Assembly: GCA_002400845.2 (NCBI GenBank)
Contig: NVRK02000095.1
Span: 28,095-92,094, forward strand
Length of the DNA stretch: 64,000 bases
From: Hyphomicrobiales bacterium
GTDB lineage: Bacteria > Pseudomonadota > Alphaproteobacteria > Rhizobiales > Rhizobiaceae
Reading direction: 5' to 3'
Every line of letters starts with the position of its first letter. The stretch's first letter is position 1. The notes below the pieces were generated by a model. The model was not told where the DNA came from. It made no database searches and saw only the letters and a list, made by a program, of their open reading frames with translations. Made by a program: the position numbers and the translations under genes. Positions 44,278 to 53,073 of this stretch are shown piece after piece.

Positions 44278-44446
44278 ACTAACTTTTGCGGGAAGAGGTA
44301 TTCAGCTCTTTGGACATGAGGTCTGTAACTGCGCCGGTAACGGAATAAATTATTCAGGCCTTAAGAAGATAGTTTCCACGTGTTTGAGTTTCTCTTTACT
44401 CAAATGGGTAAGTAGAAACATAAAGGTCCCCCTATAGAATTTTTTA
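44278..44446 (+). ncRNA. Candidate structured RNA in the 709-bp gap
   Basis: The gap 44154-44862 has no convincing ORF. Within it lies a nested hairpin: GGCCTT (44357-44362) with AAGGTC (44423-44428), GTTTC (44372-44376) with GAAAC (44415-44419), and TTTGAGT (44383-44389) with ACTCAAA (44398-44404), followed by a T run (44440-44445). A smaller stem AAGAG/CTCTT lies at about 44293-44310. The start is placed about 7 nt after the GATAAT. I could not match it to 6S, tmRNA, RNase P or SRP RNA. Confidence 0.4.
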
Positions 44447-44557
44447 TTTTGATGCTTGGTTGTATACGCATTTAATTAAGACCTCAGCGTTCCTCAACAA
44501 TCTTGATTTAATTCGTAGCAAAATTTAGCTGTCACAATGTGGCGGTGACTGGATACT

Positions 44558-44590
44558 GGGTCACATCAGGCATGATGTGGCCCAATTTTT
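44558..44590 (+). terminator. Strong orphan rho-independent terminator
   Basis: GGGTCACATCA (44558-44568) pairs with TGATGTGGCCC (44573-44583), 11 bp with one G-U, around a GGCA loop, followed by AATTTTT. It can only terminate rightward transcription, yet the nearest rightward gene upstream ends at 43294, more than 1.2 kb away. It therefore implies a rightward non-coding transcript starting in the gap. Confidence 0.75.
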
Positions 44591-44862
44591 ATTTGGGGTC
44601 ATATTTTTGGCATGCGTCACAACATTTTTAAATAATTCATTGACTGCAACGTTAAAGTGTTCTTTTCACAGTTAATTTTAGTATTTGTTAACGATATTTG
44701 GAGTAAAAACTACTTGTGAAATACCGCCCGTTGCGTGGTAAATATGCATGATGCAGCTCACTACTCGGTTCTCGAGATGTTTTACTGACACAATTATATT
44801 TGTGAATTTCTGTAAATTTAATAAAAATTTACGCGTTAGTTTTCATTCGAGGGTTTGTTTAA

Positions 44863-45501
44863 ATGGCAAAAAAGGAAGCCAAAGGCACAAAAGATACAAA
44901 AGATGACAGTGCTCCTAAAAAGAAGAGCAAGTTATCTGGTGTGACAAAATTTTTTGGGCCTTTGTTGAAGATTATAAGCCTTGTGTCATTGCTTGTGTTA
45001 TTTGGCGGTGTCTATTCGTTACAATTTATTGATCTACGTCCAACGCTATATCCGTTGGGTGGATGGTTTCTTATTGCCTTTGCTGTATGTGCTCCATTGT
45101 CGTTGCTATTCAACACAAAGCCTGCGGCTACTGTTGCTGACGACGACGCTGCTGATAGTGGTGGCGAATTTAAAAAATTTAGAGAAAACGTTAACAAAAA
45201 AGTTTTAGGACTTGAGTCTCAAATTAGTTCATTCCTTGCAACGCACTATGACACGTTGAAGGCAGAAAATGAAAAATACAAAACAGAACTAACCGCAATT
45301 GAAGAAGAGAAATCTCAAAAGGTTATTTCTGAACTTGACGATTTGCGCCAGCGCAATGCCGAGCTTCAAGAACAATTAAATAATTTACTTGCATCAAGTC
45401 CCATTACTGCACCTAGCATGATAACGCCAGTGAGTAGTATTCCGGATGAAATTGCGAATGAAGAGGGGATTATGCCTGCCCCTCCAAATGAGGCGGTATA
45501 G
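44863..45501 (+). CDS. Unknown two-span membrane protein with coiled coil, 212 aa
   Basis: A basic Lys-rich N-terminus (MAKKEAKGTKDTKDD) precedes two hydrophobic spans (about 36-54 and 63-82). The rest is a long helical coiled coil (about 105-175, with NEKYKTELTAIEEEKSQK and LDDLRQRNAELQEQLNNLL) and a Pro-rich tail. I do not recognise a family. It lies 22 bp before a diguanylate cyclase gene, so the two are probably co-transcribed. A perfect 8-bp hairpin (44812-44832) lies just before its start. Confidence 0.8.
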   Translation: MAKKEAKGTKDTKDDSAPKKKSKLSGVTKFFGPLLKIISLVSLLVLFGGVYSLQFIDLRPTLYPLGGWFLIAFAVCAPLSLLFNTKPAATVADDDAADSGGEFKKFRENVNKKVLGLESQISSFLATHYDTLKAENEKYKTELTAIEEEKSQKVISELDDLRQRNAELQEQLNNLLASSPITAPSMITPVSSIPDEIANEEGIMPAPPNEAV

Positions 45502-45523
45502 GGCTACAGTGGGACAAAACATA

Positions 45524-46570
45524 ATGACATCTGCACTTGAAACTGCAAAATCGAATAATTCTATCCAGTCTGGTAATGCGCAAGCTGGAACCAATATAGC
45601 GGCAACGATCTATGAACTTGCCTCTAGGTTTCAAACACCGCTTATGCCGGAAAATTTTAAAACATGGTATGACTATGTGACAGGGGACAATGCTGTTCTT
45701 ACAGAGCGCATTGATAGGCTTACTCGTAACAATAAAAGCTTTAATCCAAGTGAATTTAAGCAATTGCATGCTGAATATACCGACACAGCGTTGGGGCCAG
45801 ACGCACACAGTTCAGCACTTCATACAGAATTGAAGTCTATCATGGGTGCGGTGAATGGTTATTTGAATTCTTCGAATGAATATACTAACAGCTTGAATAA
45901 AGTAGATGCGGAAATTTCTGATACCAGTACGCCGCCTGATTTTAAAAGTATTGTTTCTGCGTTGTTAGAGGAAAATACAAAAATCAGACAACAAGCTGCT
46001 AGTGCTTATGAAAGTTTAGAAAAATCTCAAGAAAGCATAGAGCAGATAAGAACTGAGTTGCAAGAAACTCAAGACGAAGCAATGAAAGATCCGCTTACAA
46101 AAATTGGTAATCGCAAGTGTTTTGATGTGTCTCTTTCTAGTGGTTTGCTGGAAGCAGAAAGTACAGGCAAACCTTTTTGCTTGGCTATTGCTGATTTAGA
46201 TAAATTCAAATTGCTGAATGATAATTACGGCCACTTAGTGGGTGACGCTGTATTAAAATATTTTTCATCCTTGATGGAAGAACTTGTGAAAGAGCCTCAA
46301 GTTGCAGCAAGATTTGGCGGAGAAGAATTTGCGTTTATTCTACCAAATACAAATATTGAAGATGCGACCATTTTAGTTGAGAAATTACGCGCCCAATTAG
46401 AGATTAGTAATCTTGTGACGATTAATAATCGTGAACCAATTGGTACAGTTACTGCGTCCTTTGGGATATCTGCATTTATCTCTGGCGATACGCCTGCAAC
46501 AATTACAGAGCGTGCTGATAAATTACTTTATAAAGCCAAAGAAGATGGCCGTAATAGAATTTGCATTTAG
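45524..46570 (+). CDS. Diguanylate cyclase (GGDEF protein)
   Basis: Makes cyclic di-GMP from two GTP, 348 aa. The catalytic domain occupies about residues 180-348, with DPLTKIGNRKCFD, CLAIADLDKFKLLNDNYGH and the active-site GGEEF at 265-269. The RxxD inhibitory site expected just before GGEEF is absent, so product inhibition through that site is not expected. The N-terminal half is a cytoplasmic helical region of unknown type, with a short coiled coil before the catalytic domain. ATG at 45524 is chosen (GGGAC upstream); a longer frame from 45446 would overlap the previous gene. Confidence 0.93.
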   Translation: MTSALETAKSNNSIQSGNAQAGTNIAATIYELASRFQTPLMPENFKTWYDYVTGDNAVLTERIDRLTRNNKSFNPSEFKQLHAEYTDTALGPDAHSSALHTELKSIMGAVNGYLNSSNEYTNSLNKVDAEISDTSTPPDFKSIVSALLEENTKIRQQAASAYESLEKSQESIEQIRTELQETQDEAMKDPLTKIGNRKCFDVSLSSGLLEAESTGKPFCLAIADLDKFKLLNDNYGHLVGDAVLKYFSSLMEELVKEPQVAARFGGEEFAFILPNTNIEDATILVEKLRAQLEISNLVTINNREPIGTVTASFGISAFISGDTPATITERADKLLYKAKEDGRNRICI

Positions 46571-46603
46571 TTATTCTGTAATAAATTTCAGATTTAAAAG
46601 TTT

Positions 46604-46633
46604 TGGCGCTCAATGGTTTTGGGCGCCATTTTT
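46604..46633 (+). terminator. Rho-independent terminator after diguanylate cyclase
   Basis: TGGCGC (46604-46609) pairs with GCGCCA (46623-46628), followed by TTTTTG. It lies 34 bp after the stop codon. Confidence 0.75.
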
Positions 46634-46834
46634 GTATTAAGCTTTGAGTAGAATTTTGTAAAATGACGTGTTTCCACAAACTCTAGCGTAAGGCTTGCGT
46701 TAATGAACATATAACCATATGCAAATTCATATATAGATCTACTAAAACCATTTCAAATGCATCTGTTCTTTTATGTTTTCGTTATGGGGCGCAATAAAAT
46801 ATAAAATATAAAATGTTTAAAGGGTGAAATCTCA

Positions 46835-47482
46835 ATGTGGGATATGGTTTTTGATTTTGGTAAAATAGTTGTCGCTGACATTGTGCTTTCTGGCGATAAT
46901 GCTTTGGTTATTGGTATGGCTGCTGCTGGGTTAGCGCCAGAATTACGCAAGAAAGCAATTTTATTCGGCATGATTGTTGCCGCAGTGTTGCGTATTGTTT
47001 TTGCCTTTGGCGCAACTAAATTATTAGGTGTTCCTGGGCTGTTATTTATCGGATCATTGTTGCTATTTTGGGTATGCTGGGGCTTATACAAAGAAATTAA
47101 AAATCACACAGATGAGCATGCTGCGCAAGCTTTGGAAGAGGCTGGCGATCCTGAACAAGGATATACTGGCGCTAAGCGAAAAACCTTAACACAAGCCTTG
47201 ATTACCATCACAATCGCCGATGTTTCGATGTCGTTGGATAATGTATTGGCGGTTGCAGCTATTGCTGATGGTAATGAGAGAGTCCTCATATTCGGGCTAG
47301 GCCTTGCGATTGTTCTTATGGCGTTTGCTGCAACATTGATTATGAAACTACTTACTAAATACCCATGGATTTCGTGGTTGGGATTAGTGGTGTTGTTATA
47401 TGTTTCTGCGGAAATGTTTTATCGGGGTATATTCAATCCTGTTCATGGGATTTTAGCATATGCAAATCAGTATATTTCGTAA
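46835..47482 (+). CDS. TerC-family integral membrane protein
   Basis: A 215-aa membrane protein of the TerC family, linked in other bacteria to metal (manganese, tellurite) handling. Two TerC signature blocks are present: ADIVLSGDNALVIGMAAAGL and ADVSMSLDNVLAVAAIADGN, each with the conserved Asp-Asn pair. About seven hydrophobic spans are visible. It is preceded by 264 bp with the terminator of the previous gene but no recognisable riboswitch. The substrate is unknown. Confidence 0.92.
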   Translation: MWDMVFDFGKIVVADIVLSGDNALVIGMAAAGLAPELRKKAILFGMIVAAVLRIVFAFGATKLLGVPGLLFIGSLLLFWVCWGLYKEIKNHTDEHAAQALEEAGDPEQGYTGAKRKTLTQALITITIADVSMSLDNVLAVAAIADGNERVLIFGLGLAIVLMAFAATLIMKLLTKYPWISWLGLVVLLYVSAEMFYRGIFNPVHGILAYANQYIS

Positions 47483-47524
47483 ATATAATTTGGAAATGTT
47501 TCATTAAGCCTTGCGCATCTTTAG

Positions 47525-47579
47525 TATTGCTCAGTCAAGCTTCGCGCATATTTTATATTGCTCAGTCAAGCTTCGCGCA
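47525..47579. repeat. Two 24-bp direct repeats, 31-bp period
   Basis: TATTGCTCAGTCAAGCTTCG plus CGCA occurs at 47525-47548 and exactly again at 47556-47579. A degenerate third copy (AAGCCTTGCGCAT) precedes them. They lie between terC and a small secreted protein gene. The core AAGCTTCGCGCA resembles one arm of the inverted repeat at 10394-10404. Confidence 0.75.
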
Positions 47580-47658
47580 ATGTTAGCGTCTTATAATCAC
47601 GCTCGCGTGGCCAAATATTGGTCTGTCTCGAATGAATTTGTGAGAGGTTTTTGGTAAG

Positions 47659-48075
47659 ATGAAACTTAATTTCTTTATCATTGCTGTGTTGTCGGTAACA
47701 ATTACAACACCTGCTTTTGCTCTAACCGATAGCCAGTCTAAAGCTATGTATCGTCATGGTATTTGGAACTGGAGTATTGAAACTTGCCCGGGGATATATC
47801 GCGGTCGCAGGTATTGGTACTATTTAAAAGAAGCTGGTGAATTTAGCAATGTAACTGAAATCAGCAAAAATGAGGGTGGCAAAATCTACAGTGAAGGCCG
47901 TGAATATATGCAAGAAAATGCCGATAAATTTGGCGTTCAAGAAACTTGTGAATATGCCAAAAAACAATGGCCAGCTTTGTTGTGGAGCGAGAAAAAAGAA
48001 GAAGAGAAATTGGTTATTGGCGTTGAAAATCCACTAAGCAAAGTTAAAAAAGTAGCCCCAAAGACCAACAAATAA
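47659..48075 (+). CDS. Small secreted protein of unknown function, 138 aa
   Basis: A signal peptide (MKLNFFIIAVLSVTITTPAF, cleavage near AFA-LT) is followed by a mature domain of about 115 aa with two Cys residues (ETCPG and ETCEYA) that could form a disulfide, and a basic tail (KVKKVAPKTNK). The spacing of Trp, Tyr and Cys residues (GIWNWSIETCPGIYRGRRYW) is distinctive but I cannot name the family. ATG at 47659 follows GAGAGG at long spacing. Confidence 0.8.
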   Translation: MKLNFFIIAVLSVTITTPAFALTDSQSKAMYRHGIWNWSIETCPGIYRGRRYWYYLKEAGEFSNVTEISKNEGGKIYSEGREYMQENADKFGVQETCEYAKKQWPALLWSEKKEEEKLVIGVENPLSKVKKVAPKTNK

Positions 48076-48083
48076 CCTCCTAT

Positions 48084-48109
48084 AAAAAAGCTGGGCATTG
48101 CTGCCCAGC
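48084..48109 (-). terminator. Rho-independent terminator of maeB
   Basis: On the minus strand GCTGGGC pairs with GCCCAGC (48090-48109) across a 6-nt loop and is followed by TTTTTT (48084-48089). It lies 31 bp after the maeB stop. Its stem could also end transcription of the secreted protein gene on the other strand. Confidence 0.85.
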
Positions 48110-48140
48110 CATAATTTAGTTACTTCAAAATTGTGAAGCG

Positions 48141-50438
48141 TTATGCGTAGTTAGAAACTGGTGTTCCTGCTAATGCCGCAATATTGATTAACCCTCTTGT
48201 CGTGATGGACGGGTTAACAATATGAGCTCTGTTACCCATGCCCATAAGAATTGGGCCAACTTCAATGCCATTTGCAATAGTCTTAAAGCTGTTTTTAACT
48301 GCACTGGCAATTTCACTGCTAGAAAATACCAGCACGTTTGCGCGGCCTTTAAGCGTTGAATTTGGAAAAATACGATCTCTAAGTTCTGGATCCATCGCAG
48401 CGTCTAATTGCATTTCACCGTCGAATGAAAAGTCTAAATTCATTTCCTTTAGAATTTTAATTGCACCACGCACACGCAAAGCAGATTCTGTCTTTAAATC
48501 TCCAAATTGCGAGTTAGAACAAAGGGCAATATTGGGTTCGATACCAAAACGGCGAACGTGGCGAGCCGCACTAATAACGGTCTCTGCGATTTGTTCAGGT
48601 GTGGGTTGAGCGTTTACCTGTGTATCACAAACAAAAAGCTGATCGTTATCCATTAGCATTGCAGACAATGCGCCGACAGCGTGCAACTTATCTGTTTCTA
48701 GCAATTGTTGCACATATTTTAAATGCCATTTGTAATGGCCAAATGTACCACAAATTAAGCTATCGGCTTCGCCCATATGAACCATTACTGTACCAATAAC
48801 AGTTGTGTTGGTTCGCAATATTGCTTTTGAAAGATCTGGCGTTACGCCTTTGCGGGCCATTTCTTTGTGATAGTGTTCCCAATAAGAACGGTAACGAGAA
48901 TCGTTTTCTGGATTTACAATTTCAAACTTATCGGTGCTTTCTTTTGGAAGTCCATATTGTTCACAACGTTGTTTAATTACCTCTGGGCGACCAATAAGAA
49001 TTGGGGTGTCTACTGTCTCTTCAATCATGGCAACAGCCGCTCTTAAAACGCGCTCATCTTCGCCTTCTGAAAATGCGATACGACGTGAAGCTGTTTTTGC
49101 CGCTTCAAACACTGGGCGCATAATCATTGAAGAGCGGAATGCTGATGCTGCTAGTTTTTGTTTGTATTGTTCAAGGTCTGCAAGCGGACGTGTCGCTACA
49201 CCACTTTCCATTGCAGCTTTTGCAACTGCGCCAGCAACAACTGGTAACAAGCGAGCATCAAAAGGTTTTGGAATTAGGTATTCTGGACCAAATCGTAAAT
49301 CTTCATCGCCATACACTTTTGCTGTTTCTGCCGTTGTCGTTTTGCGCGCTAGTTCTGCGATGCCATCAACACATGCAATTTTCATTTCTTCATTAATTTG
49401 CGTTGCGCCAACATCTAGTGCGCCACGGAATATAAATGGGAAGCAAAGCACATTGTTTACTTGGTTTGGGTAATCAGAACGCCCTGTTGCAACAAGCGCA
49501 TCTGGTACGACCTTATAAACTTCTTCGGGCATGATTTCTGGTGTTGGATTAGCAAGCGCAAAAACAATGGGCTTTTTTGCCATTGTTTTTACAGCTTTTG
49601 ACGATAATACGCCTGGGCCAGATAGACCTAAGAAAAGATCAGCACCTGCAACGATTTCTTCAAGTGTTTTTGCTTCACTTTTTTGAGCGAAGGCGGCTTT
49701 TTCTTCTGTAAGGTTGTTTCTGCCTTCATAAACCAATCCGTCACGGTCTGAGAGCCAAATGTTCTCGCGTTTAACGCCCATTAGCATTAGCATGTTCAAA
49801 CAGGCGATGCCTGCCGCGCCACCACCAGCTGAGGCAACTTTAATGTCCTCAAACTTTTTCCCAGCAATATGCAAAGCATTTTTTGCCGCCGCTGCTACAA
49901 CAATTGCTGTGCCGTGTTGGTCGTCGTGGAATACAGGAATGCCCATGCGTTCCTTGCAGATTTTTTCAACGATGAAACAATCTGGAGCTTTGATGTCTTC
50001 AAGGTTGATTGCGCCAAATGTTGGCTCAAGCGCAATGACATGCTCTGCAAGTTTAACAGGGTCCGTTTCGTCGACTTCGATATCGAAGCAATCGATGTTT
50101 GCGAATTTTTTGAAAAGTACGGCTTTACCTTCCATAATTGGTTTTGAGGCCAATGCACCAATATCGCCAAGGCCAAGTGCGGCTGTACCATTTGAAATTA
50201 CCGCAACTAAATTGCCTTTTGCTGTAAATCTACTGGCAGCGAGTGGATCATCTTTAATAACCATGCAGGCTTCTGCAACACCTGGTGAATACGCTCTTGA
50301 AAGGTCGCGTGGGCTCGCTAACGGTTTTGTAGCTCTGATTTCAAGTTTTCCTGGCGTTGGAAATTCGTGATAATCGAGCGCCTGTTGAATTGCGATGCTT
50401 TCTTTTGTGTCTTCTTTTTTAGTCAATTTAAATTCCAC
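48141..50438 (-). CDS. maeB: NADP-dependent malic enzyme MaeB-type
   Basis: Oxidative decarboxylation of malate to pyruvate with NADPH formation, 765 aa, the large two-domain form. The N-terminal malic enzyme part shows SRAYSPGVAEACMVI, FHDDQHGTAIVVAAAAKNAL and AGGGAAGIACLNMLM. The C-terminal half (from about residue 430) is a phosphotransacetylase-like domain (ALCSNSQFGDLKTESALRVR), which in this family regulates the enzyme and is not catalytic. It is 66 bp downstream of puuD but probably a separate unit. Confidence 0.96.
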   Translation of the reverse strand: MEFKLTKKEDTKESIAIQQALDYHEFPTPGKLEIRATKPLASPRDLSRAYSPGVAEACMVIKDDPLAASRFTAKGNLVAVISNGTAALGLGDIGALASKPIMEGKAVLFKKFANIDCFDIEVDETDPVKLAEHVIALEPTFGAINLEDIKAPDCFIVEKICKERMGIPVFHDDQHGTAIVVAAAAKNALHIAGKKFEDIKVASAGGGAAGIACLNMLMLMGVKRENIWLSDRDGLVYEGRNNLTEEKAAFAQKSEAKTLEEIVAGADLFLGLSGPGVLSSKAVKTMAKKPIVFALANPTPEIMPEEVYKVVPDALVATGRSDYPNQVNNVLCFPFIFRGALDVGATQINEEMKIACVDGIAELARKTTTAETAKVYGDEDLRFGPEYLIPKPFDARLLPVVAGAVAKAAMESGVATRPLADLEQYKQKLAASAFRSSMIMRPVFEAAKTASRRIAFSEGEDERVLRAAVAMIEETVDTPILIGRPEVIKQRCEQYGLPKESTDKFEIVNPENDSRYRSYWEHYHKEMARKGVTPDLSKAILRTNTTVIGTVMVHMGEADSLICGTFGHYKWHLKYVQQLLETDKLHAVGALSAMLMDNDQLFVCDTQVNAQPTPEQIAETVISAARHVRRFGIEPNIALCSNSQFGDLKTESALRVRGAIKILKEMNLDFSFDGEMQLDAAMDPELRDRIFPNSTLKGRANVLVFSSSEIASAVKNSFKTIANGIEVGPILMGMGNRAHIVNPSITTRGLINIAALAGTPVSNYA

Positions 50439-50504
50439 TCATTAGTTTGGTCTGTAGTGTTAGGTCTGTTAATTTGAAGGTTGAATATTTATTCTAAAAT
50501 CTTG

Positions 50505-51755
50505 TTACGAACCATTGGCTGATTGCTTGTACCAGTCAATTAAAATTTGTCGTTCATTGGATGTTAATTTTATGCCGAATTTAGCCACAAAAGGTGGGGG
50601 CATGGCGTGACTTACGCCCGATTGAATGTAAATTTGTTGAGCTCGTTTGGCTATTTGTTTTTCAGTTTCGAACATCACATTTTTAGGAGCGCGATGTATG
50701 CCTTCCCATCCAGGCTCTTGTGCATGGCACATAGAACATTTGCTTTGAACAATTTCAACTACGTTTTTAAAGTTATTGTTGTTAGAAAACTGCTGTTCGT
50801 ATTTTGAAAGGCTGGATTGGGAATTGTCTGCTTCATCTGCGTTAAAAGAAGGAACGGTTGAAAGCCACATGATGATGACGAAAATAATTGCGGTAGCAAG
50901 CCATGTCCATGTTGGGTTGCCAGAGCGTGAATGTTTAGAATTGAAATAATGGCGAATGGTTACGCCCATCAAAAACACCAGCGAGGCTATGATCCAATTA
51001 TACTGTGTCGCAAATGCCAACGGGTAGTGGTTGGACATCATCATAAATATGACGGGCAGTGTTAGATAATTATTATGTGTGGAGCGTTGTTTAGCAATGC
51101 GTCCATATTTTGCATCTGGCTTGCGCCCTGCAATTAAATCTGTAACCACAATTTTTTGATTTGGAATTATTAAAAATATTACGTTGCCGCTCATTAGTGT
51201 GGCGGTAAATATGCCCACATGCAGCATGGCAGTGCGACCGTTGAATATTTGCGTGTACCCCCAAGATACGGCAACGATGATTAAAAACAAAAAGACCATT
51301 AAGCGTGTGTTGTTATCACCGAATTTCGATTTGCAAATTTGATCGTAAATTATCCAGCCAGCCACAATGGATGCAAATGAAATTGCAATGGCTTGGAAAG
51401 AGGTTAAATCTGCTACGGCCGGATCAATCATAAATATTTCAGCGCCTGCATAATATAATATGCATAATAGCGCGAAACCAGAAATCCAAGTTGCATAGCT
51501 CTCCCATTTGAACCACGTTAAATGTTCTGGCATTTTTGCAGGTGCTACTAAGTACTTTTGAATGTGATAAAATCCTCCGCCATGCACTTGCCACTCTTCA
51601 CCATAAGCGCCTTTTGGTAATTTGGCTTCTTGGCGAAGGCCCAAATCTAGTGCGATGAAATAAAATGAAGAGCCAATCCAAGCAACTGCCGTGATTATAT
51701 GTACCCAACGAGCAGCTAAGCCTAACCATTCAATAATTATTGCGTATTCGTGCAA
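50505..51755 (-). CDS. puuD: Urate hydroxylase PuuD with C-terminal cytochrome c domain
   Basis: Membrane-bound urate oxidase of the PuuD type, 416 aa, which makes 5-hydroxyisourate. The N-terminal two thirds has about eight membrane spans (RWVHIITAVAWIGSSFYFIA and others). The C-terminal periplasmic domain carries a class I haem motif, CSMCH (near residue 340), with a distal Met in the SGVSHAMPPP segment. uraH, encoding the next pathway step, lies immediately upstream. Confidence 0.93.
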   Translation of the reverse strand: MHEYAIIIEWLGLAARWVHIITAVAWIGSSFYFIALDLGLRQEAKLPKGAYGEEWQVHGGGFYHIQKYLVAPAKMPEHLTWFKWESYATWISGFALLCILYYAGAEIFMIDPAVADLTSFQAIAISFASIVAGWIIYDQICKSKFGDNNTRLMVFLFLIIVAVSWGYTQIFNGRTAMLHVGIFTATLMSGNVIFLIIPNQKIVVTDLIAGRKPDAKYGRIAKQRSTHNNYLTLPVIFMMMSNHYPLAFATQYNWIIASLVFLMGVTIRHYFNSKHSRSGNPTWTWLATAIIFVIIMWLSTVPSFNADEADNSQSSLSKYEQQFSNNNNFKNVVEIVQSKCSMCHAQEPGWEGIHRAPKNVMFETEKQIAKRAQQIYIQSGVSHAMPPPFVAKFGIKLTSNERQILIDWYKQSANGS

Positions 51756-51798
51756 ATGTAGACTCCTTTTAGTAATCTTGCATTAGTAATCTTGAAAA

Positions 51799-52161
51799 TT
51801 AACTGCCGCGATAGGTTGAAAACGAAAATGCTGAAGCAAGAAGTGGTACATGATAATGATCGTCATCATTTGCTATGCCAAAACGAATTGGCACAACATC
51901 AACAAAGGGTAGATCTTCTTTGTTGCCTTTGCTCTTGAAATATTCACCCATTTCGAAGACCAATTCATAAACGCCTTTTTGCATTTTGCCTTTCGCTAAA
52001 ATGGGTGTGTCTGTGCGACCGTCTTTATTTGTTATTACACTGGTTAACTTTGTGCGCTCAGCGCCATTGAGCAAATAGAGCGTAATTTTAACCCCTTCGG
52101 CAGGGCAGCCATTTGCTGTGTCTAATATGTGTGTTGTTAAAAAGCCGTTTGATTGCGCCAA
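51799..52161 (-). CDS. uraH: 5-hydroxyisourate hydrolase (transthyretin-like)
   Basis: Hydrolyses 5-hydroxyisourate, the PuuD product. The protein is 120 aa and shows the family motifs LTTHILDTANGCPAEGVKI near the N-terminus, HYHVPLLASAFSFSTYRGS at the end, with the C-terminal YRGS tetrad. TTG at 52161 is chosen as start because GGAGA lies 6-10 nt before it and the protein then begins close to LTTH as usual. It lies between allA and puuD on the minus strand. Confidence 0.95.
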   Translation of the reverse strand: MAQSNGFLTTHILDTANGCPAEGVKITLYLLNGAERTKLTSVITNKDGRTDTPILAKGKMQKGVYELVFEMGEYFKSKGNKEDLPFVDVVPIRFGIANDDDHYHVPLLASAFSFSTYRGS

Positions 52162-52261
52162 GTTTATCTCCAAACAAAATTACAGAGGCTGCGATACACT
52201 GGCAGGAATTTTTGAAATTGCCACTTTTTTTTGGAGTTTTACGCAATTTAATCGATTCTAA

Positions 52262-52795
52262 TTATGTCGTTTGGATTATGTAGGGTTGTGGGAAGGTGTA
52301 TTCTTCAAGATTGTTGGCTTGTGTGTCGTTTGTATCGCTTCTATCAATTACTAAAAAATCACTAGATTTGTTTAGAGGCTTTAATACGTCATGTTTACTT
52401 AGGGGCGTTAAAACGCCGTGCCAAGTATTTGGCTTTAAATTTATGCCTTGGCGCGGCTTAGTGATGAAAGCATGAGGCGTTTGCGGAATGCCATTTTTAT
52501 CTTCACACACAATTACCAAAAAAGGATTGTCATGCATGGGGATAAAGGCTTGGCTTCCAAGCGGATGGCGTTCTACTAAAGTTAAGGTGTAGGGAAGGCT
52601 ATAAGGGGTGGCTGAAAAAATGCTGATGATTGGCTTGCCAGCGTCATCTTCGATAATTACATCGCTAATTGAATGGTGACGGGTACAGTTTCCTTTATTG
52701 ATAAGAAAACTGTCTGAATTATTAGTATCAATGACATCGCCAAACGGTTCAAAAAGCTTCGGTGTTAGGGGATGTATGATAATTGTATTTTTCAT
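52262..52795 (-). CDS. allA: Ureidoglycolate lyase AllA-type
   Basis: Releases urea and glyoxylate from ureidoglycolate, a late step of urate degradation. The 177-aa protein has the AllA pattern PLTPKLFEPFGDVI at the start, VERHPLGSQAFIPM in the middle and the NTWHGVLTPL segment. ATG at 52795 has GAG at suitable spacing; another ATG 12 nt upstream does not. It is first in the minus-strand allA-uraH-puuD group; allantoinase and OHCU decarboxylase are not in the window. Confidence 0.9.
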   Translation of the reverse strand: MKNTIIIHPLTPKLFEPFGDVIDTNNSDSFLINKGNCTRHHSISDVIIEDDAGKPIISIFSATPYSLPYTLTLVERHPLGSQAFIPMHDNPFLVIVCEDKNGIPQTPHAFITKPRQGINLKPNTWHGVLTPLSKHDVLKPLNKSSDFLVIDRSDTNDTQANNLEEYTFPQPYIIQTT

Positions 52796-53073
52796 ATTTA
52801 ATCTCATAATTTGTAGATATTAGAGAACAATAATCTTTTGCAAAGCGCAAGTAATATAACAAGTAATATAAGCTGTTAATAAAAGAGATTCAAAATTGAA
52901 TAATCTACTATGCGGCAGAATAATTTTGTGCTTTAGAAAGTTTTAGGTCAAAGTGCTACTGTAATAAGACTAAGTGCGAATGATGGTTTTTTAGAATTAT
53001 CAAATGTGACTGTAATTATAGTAACTTTTCGATTGAATTTGAAATTATAATCGACTGAGCAGGAGCTACCTAT

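Noticed and set aside
44278..44446. 6S RNA, tmRNA, RNase P RNA or SRP RNA
   Set aside because: The hallmark conserved sequences of these RNAs are not seen, so only a generic structured-RNA call is made.
46700..46834. Manganese riboswitch or Mur/MntR box before terC
   Set aside because: A partial TGCAAAT-like half site is present but no matching second half and no recognisable riboswitch core.
48238..50370. Long open frames opposite maeB
   Set aside because: They lie wholly within the well-supported maeB gene on the other strand and show no domain, ribosome site or sensible composition.
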